This document shows positions 1-7,427 of a stretch of DNA of 64,000 bases, in pieces. The stretch is from Methylobacterium terricola. Its GTDB lineage: Bacteria > Pseudomonadota > Alphaproteobacteria > Rhizobiales > Beijerinckiaceae. Location: positions 32,785 through 96,784 of the forward strand of contig NZ_VDDA01000020.1 in the NCBI RefSeq assembly GCF_006151805.1, in the 5' to 3' direction. Both the position numbers and the translations under genes were made by a program. The notes under the pieces were generated by a model. The model had not been told where the DNA came from, did not search any database, and saw nothing but the letters and a program-made list of their open reading frames with translations. The first letter of the stretch is position 1; each line of letters opens with the position of its first letter.

Positions 1-2
1 TG

Positions 3-329
3 GCCGTGACGTCGGGCGGCGTGCCAGTGGCGGATCTGGGCGGATGCGACTGGCGCTCCGACTACGCCTCGGCCTTCCCGAACGCCGCCCGGTGGATCGC
101 CGATCCCGTCGAAGACCTGTCGGCGCAGATCCCATCCATCGATGCGCCGGCGCTGTTACTGTGGGGAGACGCTGATCCGATCAGCCCGGTGGCGGTTGGG
201 CAGCGGCTGGCCTCCCTGCTTCCGCAAGCCCGCCTTCGCGTCATCCCCGGGGCGGACCACGATCTCGCCCGAACCCACGCGGAGATCGTCGCCGCCGAGA
301 TCCGGCATCATCTGACGACGATGCCGTAA
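3..329 (+). CDS. Alpha/beta hydrolase, C-terminal part (cut by window edge)
   Basis: The frame is open to the left edge, so the true start lies outside the window. The visible ~108 residues hold the end of an alpha/beta hydrolase fold: the strand LLLWGDADPISP carries the usual acid residue (D of GDAD), and GADHD carries the catalytic histidine. The nucleophile elbow is not in view. The family covers esterases, lactonases and dehalogenases, so the substrate cannot be told. It ends about 150 bp before the transporter operon and is separated from it by a promoter-like region, so it is probably not part of that operon. Confidence 0.7.
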   Translation, partial: AVTSGGVPVADLGGCDWRSDYASAFPNAARWIADPVEDLSAQIPSIDAPALLLWGDADPISPVAVGQRLASLLPQARLRVIPGADHDLARTHAEIVAAEIRHHLTTMP

Positions 330-423
330 GGGGCGCCACGACGGCTCCAGGGCTCAAGGTCCGCTTCCGCACCCGCCTCGCCGAGCCGTCCGCCCGCCGA
401 GGCAGATCGCTTTGCGAGCCCGC

Positions 424-450
424 TTGACTGCATCGCATATTTTATACAAT
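424..450 (+). promoter_or_regulatory. Candidate promoter and GntR-like operator before the transporter operon
   Basis: This is an AT-rich island in very GC-rich DNA. TTGACT at 424-429 could be a -35 box and TACAAT at 445-450 a -10 box, but the 15-bp spacer is short. The 12-mer ATTTTATACAAT at 439-450 differs in one base from the perfect palindrome ATTGTATACAAT, which resembles sites bound by FadR-type GntR regulators of amino-acid and sugar-acid catabolism. No gntR gene is in the window. The assignment is inference from pattern only. Confidence 0.35.
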
Positions 451-481
451 CTACGAATCACACCACGCAGAGGACGACACC

Positions 482-1234
482 GTGCCCGACATCGCACTCG
501 AAACCAGGGGGCTGACCAAGGCGTTCGGCGGCTTCCGGGCGGTGCGGGGGCTCGACCTGAAGGTTCGGCGGCACACGATCCACGCGCTGATCGGGCCGAA
601 CGGCGCCGGCAAGACCACGGTGTTCAACCTGCTCACCAAGGTCCACGTGCCGACGGACGGACAGATCCTCTACGAGGGCCAGGACATCACGAAGGCCTCG
701 TCGGCGGCCATCGCCCGGCGTGGGCTGGTGCGCTCGTTCCAGATCTCGGCGATCTTCCCGAACCTCTCGGTGCGCGACAACGTCCGGGTGGCGTTGCAGC
801 GGCGGCTCGGCACGCAGTTCCAGTTCTGGCGCTCCAGCCGCTCGCTGGCCGTGCTCGACGACGAGGCGATGCGGCTGCTGTCGGAGGTCGGCCTCGCCGA
901 GGCCGCCGAGGCTCGTGCCGCCGACCTGTCCTACGGCCGCAAGCGCACGCTCGAGATCGCCACGACCCTCGCCCTCGACCCGCCCTTCCTGCTCCTCGAC
1001 GAGCCGACGCAAGGGATGGCGATCGAGGATGTCGACCGCATCAAGCGTCTGGTCCGGCGCATCGCCAAGGGACGCACGATCCTGATGGTGGAGCACAACA
1101 TGTCGGTGGTGGCCGACCTCTGCGACACCATCACGGTGCTGCAGCGGGGCGAGATCCTGGCGGAGGGCCCTTACGCGGCGGTCTCGGCCGATCCGGCGGT
1201 GAAGGCGGCCTATCTCGGGGGCGGTCATGCGTGA
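482..1234 (+). CDS. livG: Branched-chain amino-acid-type ABC transporter ATPase (LivG-like)
   Basis: A 250-residue cytoplasmic ATPase that powers import with the LivH/LivM-type permeases downstream. Walker A is intact (GPNGAGKT, residues 38-45), the signature region is LSYGRKRTLEIA, and Walker B is followed by LDEPTQGM, as is usual for LivG rather than LivF. A GTG start is chosen because it lies behind an AGAGGA ribosome-binding site and gives the expected family length. It is the first gene of the operon and overlaps the next gene by 8 bp. The transported substrate is not set by this subunit; the symbol denotes family membership. Confidence 0.9.
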   Translation: MPDIALETRGLTKAFGGFRAVRGLDLKVRRHTIHALIGPNGAGKTTVFNLLTKVHVPTDGQILYEGQDITKASSAAIARRGLVRSFQISAIFPNLSVRDNVRVALQRRLGTQFQFWRSSRSLAVLDDEAMRLLSEVGLAEAAEARAADLSYGRKRTLEIATTLALDPPFLLLDEPTQGMAIEDVDRIKRLVRRIAKGRTILMVEHNMSVVADLCDTITVLQRGEILAEGPYAAVSADPAVKAAYLGGGHA

Positions 1235-1931
1235 GGTCGTTCTCGAAGCGCGCGGGCTCGAGGCCTGGTACGGCGAGAGCCACGTCCTGCACGGCATCGA
1301 CCTCACGGTGCGCGAGGGCGAGTGCGTGACCCTGATCGGCCGCAACGGCGCCGGCCGCACCACGACGTTGCGCGCCATCCTCGGCCTGACCGACCGGCGC
1401 GCCGGCTCGGTGCGGGTGCGCGGGGTCGAGGCGATCCGGCTGCCGCCGCACCGCATCGCGCGGCTGGGCCTCGGCTACTGCCCGGAGGAGCGCGGCGTCT
1501 ACCGCACCCTCACCACCCGCGAGAACCTGACCCTGCTGCCCCGCCTCGGCGAGGGCGGCCTGCCGCTGGACGAGGTGCTGGCGCTGTTTCCCAACCTCGC
1601 CGAGCGGGCCGACAGCTATGGCGGCCGGCTCTCGGGCGGCGAGCAGCAGATGCTGGCGCTCGGCCGCATCCTCACCACCGGCGCCCGCATCCTGCTCCTC
1701 GACGAGATCACCGAGGGGCTGGCGCCGGTCATCGTCGAGGCGCTCGGCCGCGCCGTGGCGATGCTGAAGAGCCGCGGCTTCACCATCGTGCTGGTCGAGC
1801 AGAACTTCCACTTCGCCCGCCACCTCGCCGACCGCCACTACGTGGTCGAGCACGGCCGCATCGCCGCGGAGATCGCGGCGCACGAGGTCGCGGCGCGGGA
1901 GGAGGAGGTCGGCCGGCTGCTCGGGGTGTGA
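1227..1931 (+). CDS. livF: Branched-chain amino-acid-type ABC transporter ATPase (LivF-like) with Arg in Walker A
   Basis: The second ATPase of the importer, 234 residues. It has LSGGEQQMLALGRIL (signature) and LLLDEITEGLAP (Walker B with catalytic Glu), which is typical of LivF. The P-loop reads GRNGAGRT at residues 38-45, so the normally invariant lysine is arginine (R44); the codon is cgc and the surrounding frame is clean. In most ABC ATPases this change would reduce ATP binding or hydrolysis, so this half may be a weak or regulatory site paired with the normal LivG-like half. The start ATG lies inside the end of livG, which suggests translational coupling. Confidence 0.9.
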   Translation: MREVVLEARGLEAWYGESHVLHGIDLTVREGECVTLIGRNGAGRTTTLRAILGLTDRRAGSVRVRGVEAIRLPPHRIARLGLGYCPEERGVYRTLTTRENLTLLPRLGEGGLPLDEVLALFPNLAERADSYGGRLSGGEQQMLALGRILTTGARILLLDEITEGLAPVIVEALGRAVAMLKSRGFTIVLVEQNFHFARHLADRHYVVEHGRIAAEIAAHEVAAREEEVGRLLGV

Positions 1932-1983
1932 CCCCCGGCGGCGGTGCGCGTCGGTCAACCGGATCATCAAGGAGGTGGGAATC

Positions 1984-3204
1984 ATGCGGTCGCGTGTCAT
2001 CGGGTGTGCCCTCGGGCTGTCGCTCGCCGCTGTGGCGTCGGGCGCCCTCGCGGCCGACAAGGTCAGCGACGGGGTGGTGAAGGTCGGCATCCTCAACGAC
2101 CTGTCGGGCATCTATTCCGACTTCACCGGCCGCGGCTCGGCGGTGGCGGCGCAGATCGCCATCGACGAGATGGGGGGCAAGGTGCTGGGCGCGCCGGTCG
2201 AGCTCGTCGCCGCCGACCACCAGAACAAGCCCGACATCGCGGCGAACCTCGCCCGCGAGTGGTTCGACCAGGGCAAGGTCGACATGATCGCCGACTTCCC
2301 GACCTCCTCGACGGCGCTCGCCGTGATGGAGATCGCCAAGCAGAAGAACCGGGTGACCATGCTCTCGGCCGGCGTCGCCATGGCGGCGATCACCGACAAG
2401 TGCTCGCCCCTGAGCGCGCAATGGATGGTCAACACCTACGCGCTGGCCGCCGGCACCGCCAAGGCCCTGATGCAGGCCGGCAAGAAGAGCTGGTACTTCG
2501 TCACCGCCGATTACACCTTCGGCCATTCGCTGGAGAAGGACGCGGCCGCGGTGGTCGAGGCCGAGGGCGGCAAGGTCCTGGGCGTCTCGCGCCATCCCTT
2601 CCCGGGCGGCGATTTCTCGTCCTACATGCTGAAGGCGCAGAGCACCGGCGCCCAGGTGATCGCGCTGGCCAATGCCGGCAGCGACACCGTCAACGCCGTC
2701 AAGCAGGCCGCCGAATACGGCATCGGCCGCAGCGACAAGCAGGTGATCGCGCCGCTCCTCACCTACATCACCGACGTGAAGAGCCTCGGCCTCGCCAAGG
2801 CCCAGGACATGTACCTCACAGAGGCGTTCTACTGGGATTACGACGACCGCTCGCGCGCCTTCGCGGAAAAATACTTCGCCAAGATGAAGCGGATGCCGAG
2901 CGCCTCGCAGGCCGCCATCTACTCGGCGGTGCTGAGCTACCTGAAGGCGATCCAGGCGGCCGGCACCGACGAGGCCGGCGCGGTGATGGGTCAGCTGCGC
3001 TCGATGACCATCGACGACGCCGTGATCCGCAACGGCAAGCTTCGCGCCGACGGCGCGCTGGTGCACGACCTGCTGCTGCTCCAGGTGAAGAAGCCGGCGG
3101 AGTCGAAGCGCGACTGGGACTTCTACCACGTCAAGGCGGTGCTCAAGGGCGACGACGTCTACCCGAAGCCGAGCGACGCCTGCCCGCTGAACGCGAAGGG
3201 GTGA
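1984..3204 (+). CDS. Periplasmic substrate-binding protein of the ABC importer (LivK family)
   Basis: A 406-residue type I periplasmic binding protein. Residues 1-23 form a Sec signal peptide ending in GALA-ADK. The mature part begins with the typical VVKVGILNDLSGIYSDFTGRG segment of the family that binds branched-chain amino acids, amides and urea-like compounds. The ATG at 1984 is preferred to an upstream GTG because a strong AAGGAGG sits 7-8 bp before it. It lies between the ATPase and permease genes and is followed by a stem-loop at 3218-3243, so it may be made in excess of the other subunits. The substrate is likely the amino acid handled by the two enzymes downstream. Confidence 0.9.
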   Translation: MRSRVIGCALGLSLAAVASGALAADKVSDGVVKVGILNDLSGIYSDFTGRGSAVAAQIAIDEMGGKVLGAPVELVAADHQNKPDIAANLAREWFDQGKVDMIADFPTSSTALAVMEIAKQKNRVTMLSAGVAMAAITDKCSPLSAQWMVNTYALAAGTAKALMQAGKKSWYFVTADYTFGHSLEKDAAAVVEAEGGKVLGVSRHPFPGGDFSSYMLKAQSTGAQVIALANAGSDTVNAVKQAAEYGIGRSDKQVIAPLLTYITDVKSLGLAKAQDMYLTEAFYWDYDDRSRAFAEKYFAKMKRMPSASQAAIYSAVLSYLKAIQAAGTDEAGAVMGQLRSMTIDDAVIRNGKLRADGALVHDLLLLQVKKPAESKRDWDFYHVKAVLKGDDVYPKPSDACPLNAKG

Positions 3205-3217
3205 CACGACGCCTCGA

Positions 3218-3243
3218 CCCTCCCCCCTCTGCGGGGGGGAGGG
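3218..3243 (+). repeat. GC-rich stem-loop between binding-protein and permease genes
   Basis: A perfect 10-bp inverted repeat (left arm CCCTCCCCCC at 3218-3227, right arm GGGGGGAGGG at 3234-3243) with a 6-nt loop and no U-tract. It sits in the 81-bp gap between the binding-protein stop and the livH start. In other importer operons, hairpins in this position protect the upstream mRNA from 3'-exonucleases or partly terminate transcription, which raises binding-protein levels over permease. That role is inferred here. Confidence 0.55.
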
Positions 3244-3285
3244 GATGAACCGAACCGTCCCGCCAGTCCTTCCCCGGTGCTCCCC

Positions 3286-4191
3286 ATGTCGGACATCTCC
3301 CTCCAGGCCTTCATGGCCCAGCTCACCATCGGGCTCATCGGCGGCTGCTTCTACGCCATGCTGAGCATGGGGCTGGCGATCATCTTCGGCCTGCTCAACA
3401 TCATCAACTTCACCCACGGCGCGCAGTTCATGATGGCGGCGTTCCTGGCCTGGATCGGGCTGACGCAGGTCGGCCCCTGGCTCGGCCAGCCCGACCTCCA
3501 GGTGAATTTCTGGCTCGCCCTGGTGCTGGCGCCGGCCCTCGTCGCGGTGTTCGGCATGGCGATCGAGCGCACGCTGCTGCGCCGGCTCTACCACCTCGAC
3601 CATCTCTACGGCCTGCTCCTCACCTTCGGGGTGGCGCTCGTGATGGAAGGGGGGTTTCGCTATTTCTTCGGGGTGTCGGGCCAGGGCTACGAGCCGCCGG
3701 AGATCCTGCAGGGCCCGGTCGATGTCGGCTTCATGCTGCTGCCGAAATACCGGGTCTTCGTGGTCGCGGCCTCGCTGCTGATCTGCCTTGCCACCTGGTA
3801 CCTGTTCGAGCGCACCAAGCTCGGCGCCTACCTGCGGGCCGGCACCGAGAATCCGCGCCTGCTCCAGGCCTTCGGCATCAACGTGCCGGTGATGATCACC
3901 CTGACCTACGGCTTCGGCGTGGCGCTGGCCGGCATCGCCGGGGTCCTGGCCGCGCCGATCATGCAGATCACCCCGCTGATGGGCGGCAGCCTCCTCAACA
4001 TCGTCTTCGCCGTGGTGGTGATCGGCGGCCTCGGCTCGATCCTCGGCGCCATGGTGACCGGCCTCGGCCTCGGGCTGATCGAGGGGCTGACCAAGGTGGT
4101 CTATCCGGAGGCCTCGACCGTGGTGGTGTTCGTGATCATGGCCCTGGCGCTGCTGCTGCGCCCGGCCGGCCTGTTCGGGCGGGAGGCGTGA
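3286..4191 (+). CDS. livH: Branched-chain amino-acid-type ABC permease (LivH-like)
   Basis: A 301-residue inner-membrane permease with about eight hydrophobic segments. It opens with the LivH-type sequence QLTIGLIGGCFYAMLSMGLAIIFGLLNIINFTHG and has a cytoplasmic loop near residues 180-200 (ERTKLGAYLRAGTENPRLLQAFGIN) of the kind that contacts the ATPases. The in-frame ATG at 3286 is taken over an earlier GTG because the protein then begins directly before the first membrane segment. It is followed after one base by livM, so the two permeases are translated together. Confidence 0.88.
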   Translation: MSDISLQAFMAQLTIGLIGGCFYAMLSMGLAIIFGLLNIINFTHGAQFMMAAFLAWIGLTQVGPWLGQPDLQVNFWLALVLAPALVAVFGMAIERTLLRRLYHLDHLYGLLLTFGVALVMEGGFRYFFGVSGQGYEPPEILQGPVDVGFMLLPKYRVFVVAASLLICLATWYLFERTKLGAYLRAGTENPRLLQAFGINVPVMITLTYGFGVALAGIAGVLAAPIMQITPLMGGSLLNIVFAVVVIGGLGSILGAMVTGLGLGLIEGLTKVVYPEASTVVVFVIMALALLLRPAGLFGREA

Positions 4192-4192
4192 G

Positions 4193-5179
4193 ATGAACTC
4201 CAGGCATCTGTTCGCCGGCCTCGTCGCCGGGCTCCTCGTGGTGCCGCTGGTGCCGGCGCTGATCTACCCGATCTTCGTCATGAAGGTGATGGCCTACGGG
4301 CTGTTCGCCTGCGCCTTCAACCTGCTGCTCGGCTTCACCGGCCTCGTCTCCTTCGCCCACGCCGCCTTCCTCGGCACCGCCGGCTACGTCACCGGCGCGC
4401 TGATGATCCGGCTCGGCGCCCACCCGCTCGGGGTGCCAGCGGCCTTCGCGGCCGGCGTCGCGGCGGCAGCGCTCGTCGGCTTCGCCATCGGTGGCCTCGC
4501 GATCCGGCGGCGCGGCATCTACTTCGCGATGATCACGCTGGCGCTCTCGCAGATCGTCTACTTCCTGGCGGTGCAGTTCCGCTGGACCGGCGGCGAGGAC
4601 GGGCTCCAGGGCATTCCGCGCGGCACGCTCTTCGGCCTCGTCGACCTCTCGAACGACACCGCGATGTACTACGTGGCGCTCGCGCTGTTCGTCGCCGGCT
4701 TCCTGTTCATCCACCGGGTGGTGCACTCGCCCTTCGGCCAGATCCTCCAGGCGGTGCGCGACAACGAGCCGAGGGCGGTGTCGCTCGGCTACGACGCGGC
4801 CCGGTTCCAGCTCCTCGCCTTCGTGCTCTCGGCGGCGGTGGCGGGCTATGCCGGCACCCTCAAGGCCCTGGTCTTCGGCCTCGTCTCGCTCAACGACGTG
4901 TCGCTGCACACCTCGACCGAGGTGGTGCTGATGACGCTGCTCGGCGGCGTCGGCACCCTGTTCGGGCCGCTCGTCGGCGCCGCCCTGGTGGTCGGGCTGC
5001 AAAACTACCTCGCCACCATCGGCGACCTCGTCACCGTCGTGATCGGCCTGATCTTCATCCTCTGCGTCTCGTTCTTCCGCCGCGGCGTCGTCGGCGAGTG
5101 GCTGCACTGGCGCCACCGCCGCGCCGCCCGGACCGCGCCGCAGAGCCCCCAGTCGTCCCCGGTCGCCGAGGCGGCCTGA
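4193..5179 (+). CDS. livM: Branched-chain amino-acid-type ABC permease (LivM-like)
   Basis: A 328-residue inner-membrane permease, partner of the LivH-like protein. It shows the LivM pattern: AYGLFACAFNLLLGFTGLVSFAHAAFLG near the N-terminus, then a coupling loop with PFGQILQAVRDNEPRAVSLGYD around residue 185-205. The C-terminal tail is Ala/Pro/Gln-rich and poorly conserved. Its stop is 39 bp before the next gene, which has its own good ribosome-binding site (AAGGAGA), so transport and catabolic genes appear to share one transcript. Confidence 0.88.
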   Translation: MNSRHLFAGLVAGLLVVPLVPALIYPIFVMKVMAYGLFACAFNLLLGFTGLVSFAHAAFLGTAGYVTGALMIRLGAHPLGVPAAFAAGVAAAALVGFAIGGLAIRRRGIYFAMITLALSQIVYFLAVQFRWTGGEDGLQGIPRGTLFGLVDLSNDTAMYYVALALFVAGFLFIHRVVHSPFGQILQAVRDNEPRAVSLGYDAARFQLLAFVLSAAVAGYAGTLKALVFGLVSLNDVSLHTSTEVVLMTLLGGVGTLFGPLVGAALVVGLQNYLATIGDLVTVVIGLIFILCVSFFRRGVVGEWLHWRHRRAARTAPQSPQSSPVAEAA

Positions 5180-5218
5180 TCCCTTCACCCCCTCATCACA
5201 CCTCAAGGAGATACGACC

Positions 5219-6115
5219 ATGTGGACAGGCGTCATTCCCGCCGTCACCACCAAGTTCACCGCCGACGGCGCGCTCGACCACGCCGAGATGGAGCGCTGCT
5301 TCGCGCTCCAGATGCAGGCCGGCTGCGACGGCCTCATCGTCTGCGGCTCGCTCGGCGAGGGCCCGATGCTGTCGCCCGACGAGCGGCTCGAGGTGCTGAA
5401 GACCGCCCAGTCGGTCGCCGGGGGCAAGCCGGTGCTGCTCACCGTCTCCGAGGCCGGCACCCGCGAGGCCTGCGCGCTCGCCGCCCGTGCGGCCAAGGCC
5501 GGCGCCTCCGGCCTGATGGTGGTGCCGAGCCCGATCTACCACACCGACGAGGACGAGACCGTCGCGACCCTGAGCGCGGTCGCTGCCGCCGGCGACCTGC
5601 CGGTGATGATCTACTCGAACCGCGTCGCCTACCGGGTCGACGTGACGCCCCGGATCATGGAGCGGCTGGCCTCCGATTCCCGCTTCGTCGCGATCAAGGA
5701 ATCCTCCGACGACATCCGCCGCTCGACCGAGATCATCAATCATTTCGGTGACCGCTTCGCGGTGCTGACCGGCGTCGACAACCTCGCCTTCGAGGCGCTG
5801 AGCGTCGGCGCGGTCGGCTGGGTCGCGGGCCTGGTCGTCGCCTTCCCGGACGAGACCGTGGCGATCTACCGCCTGATGAAGGCCGGCCGCACGGCGGACG
5901 CGCTCGAGATCTACCGCTGGTTCCGCCCGCTCCTCGACCTCGACGTCTCGACCTTCCTGGTCCAGAACATCAAGCTCGCCGAGGCCCTGGCGATCGGCTC
6001 GACCGAGCACGTCCGCATGCCGCGGAAGCCGCTCTCGGGCGAGCGCCGGGCCGCCGTCGAGGCGATCATCCGCACCGCCCTGGAGCGTCGCCCGACCCTG
6101 AAGCTCGCCGCTTAA
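5219..6115 (+). CDS. Dihydrodipicolinate synthase-family lyase/deaminase
   Basis: A 298-residue TIM-barrel enzyme of the DapA/NanA family. The Schiff-base lysine is K160 in AIKES, the catalytic tyrosine is Y132 in MIYSN, and the GSLGEG substrate-carboxylate loop is at 43-48. It is unlikely to be the housekeeping DapA because it lies in a catabolic operon between a transporter and a FAD amino-acid oxidase. In rhizobia and pseudomonads the pairing of a DapA-family protein with a FAD D-amino-acid dehydrogenase is known from trans-4-hydroxyproline catabolism, where it acts as pyrroline-4-hydroxy-2-carboxylate deaminase. That function is a reasonable but unproven guess here; sialic-acid or sugar-acid aldolase activity is an alternative. 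Confidence 0.8.
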   Translation: MWTGVIPAVTTKFTADGALDHAEMERCFALQMQAGCDGLIVCGSLGEGPMLSPDERLEVLKTAQSVAGGKPVLLTVSEAGTREACALAARAAKAGASGLMVVPSPIYHTDEDETVATLSAVAAAGDLPVMIYSNRVAYRVDVTPRIMERLASDSRFVAIKESSDDIRRSTEIINHFGDRFAVLTGVDNLAFEALSVGAVGWVAGLVVAFPDETVAIYRLMKAGRTADALEIYRWFRPLLDLDVSTFLVQNIKLAEALAIGSTEHVRMPRKPLSGERRAAVEAIIRTALERRPTLKLAA

Positions 6116-6126
6116 AAGGAGCCGCC

Positions 6127-7368
6127 TTGGCCCGCGAGGTCATCATCGTCGGGGCCGGCATCGTCGGCCTCGCCTGCGCCCACCACCTCCTCACGGAAGG
6201 CTGGCGGGTGCGGCTGATCGAGCGCGGCGGCGTCGCCGAGGGGGCGAGCTTCGGCAATGCCGGGGCGCTCGCCTTCACCGACGTGCTGCCGCTCGCCTCG
6301 CCGGGCATCCTGCGGCGGGCGCCGCGCTGGATGCTCGATCCCCTCGGGCCGCTGGCGCTGCCGCCGGCCTACCTGCCACGGATCGCCCCCTGGCTGCTGC
6401 GCTTCTGGCGCGCCAGCCTACCCGATCGCCACCGCCACGCGACGCAAGTCCAGTCCGGCCTGATGCGGCTCGCCGCGCAGGCGATGGAGGCGATGGTGGC
6501 CTCGGCCGGCCTCGGCGGGCGGCTGCGCCGCGACGGCAACCTCGAACTCTACGAGAGCGAGGCGGAGCTCGCCGCCGCCGGGCCCGGCTGGGCGGCGCGG
6601 GAGCGCGAGGGCATCGCCTTCGAGCATGTCCGGGCTGAGCGCCTCGCCGAGCTGCAGCCCGGCCTGTCGCCCCGCTTCGTCGCCGGCACCTTCACGCCGC
6701 ACTGGATGACGGTCGACGATCCGCACCGGTTCGCCCTGGCGCTCCACGCCGACGTGATGGCGAAGGGCGCCGTGCTCACGCCGGGCGAGGTGCGGGACAT
6801 CGCGCCCGAGGGCAACGGCGTGCGCCTGACCCTCGCCGACGGAACGTCGCGCGACGCCGAGGCCTGCGTGCTCGCCGCCGGTGCCTGGTCGCGGGCGCTG
6901 GCGCGCCGCCTCGGCGACCGGGTGCCCCTCGACACCGAGCGCGGCTACAACACCACGCTGCCCCCCGGCGCCTTCGCTCTGCGCCGCCAGCTCACCTTCG
7001 GCGGCCATGGCTTCGTGGTCACGCCGTTGTCCACCGGCATCCGGGTCGGCGGCGCCGTCGAGTTCGGGGGGCTCGACCGCCCGCCCAACTTCGCCCGCGC
7101 CGACGCGATGCTACGCAAGGCCGCGGCCTTCCTGCCGGGCCTGCGGACGGAGGGCGGCCGGCAATGGATGGGATTCAGGCCGTCGCTCCCCGACAGCCTG
7201 CCGGTGATCGGCCCGTCGCGGGCGAGCCCGCGGGTGATCTACGCTTTCGGCCACGGCCATCTCGGCCTGACGCAGAGCGCCGGGACCGGGCGCATCGTGG
7301 CGGATCTGCTGGCGGGGCGGAGGCCCGGGATGGCGATCGAGGCATTGCGGGCGGGACGGTTCGGCTGA
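6127..7368 (+). CDS. DadA-like FAD-dependent amino-acid oxidoreductase
   Basis: A 413-residue flavoprotein of the D-amino-acid dehydrogenase/glycine oxidase (DAO) family. The FAD-binding GAGIVG motif is near residues 8-13, followed by the E of LIERG that holds the ribose, and the C-terminal block IYAFGHGHLGLTQSAGTG closes the FAD site as in DadA. The start is TTG, chosen because AAAAGGAG lies just upstream and the FAD motif begins at once. It is the last gene of the operon, 11 bp after the DapA-family gene, and is followed by a strong hairpin. It likely oxidises the imported amino or imino acid and passes electrons to the respiratory chain. Confidence 0.85.
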   Translation: MAREVIIVGAGIVGLACAHHLLTEGWRVRLIERGGVAEGASFGNAGALAFTDVLPLASPGILRRAPRWMLDPLGPLALPPAYLPRIAPWLLRFWRASLPDRHRHATQVQSGLMRLAAQAMEAMVASAGLGGRLRRDGNLELYESEAELAAAGPGWAAREREGIAFEHVRAERLAELQPGLSPRFVAGTFTPHWMTVDDPHRFALALHADVMAKGAVLTPGEVRDIAPEGNGVRLTLADGTSRDAEACVLAAGAWSRALARRLGDRVPLDTERGYNTTLPPGAFALRRQLTFGGHGFVVTPLSTGIRVGGAVEFGGLDRPPNFARADAMLRKAAAFLPGLRTEGGRQWMGFRPSLPDSLPVIGPSRASPRVIYAFGHGHLGLTQSAGTGRIVADLLAGRRPGMAIEALRAGRFG

Positions 7369-7381
7369 GGCGCGACGCTTA

Positions 7382-7414
7382 CCGCCCCCTCCCCCGCACA
7401 GGGGGAGGGGGCGG
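7382..7414. terminator. Hairpin between convergent operons (bidirectional terminator candidate)
   Basis: A perfect 14-bp stem (arms 7382-7395 and 7401-7414, left arm CCGCCCCCTCCCCC) with a 5-nt loop GCACA lies 13 bp after the FAD oxidoreductase stop and 13 bp before the paaZ stop codon. It has no U-tract, so termination efficiency is uncertain, but its place between two converging genes supports a terminator or mRNA-end-protecting role for both. Confidence 0.6.
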
Positions 7415-7427
7415 GCCGCGCGGTTCC

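Noticed and set aside
412..1329. Long plus-strand frame overlapping livG
   Set aside because: Arg/Gly/Pro-rich translation without motifs; it is an out-of-frame reading of the ATPase gene, typical of high-GC DNA.
4136..6010. Minus-strand frame of ~620 codons opposite livM and the DapA-family gene
   Set aside because: Antisense artefact of GC-rich coding DNA; no motifs, and both plus-strand genes are clear.
5219..6115. Housekeeping dapA (lysine biosynthesis)
   Set aside because: The family fits, but the operon context with a transporter and an amino-acid oxidase points to catabolism.
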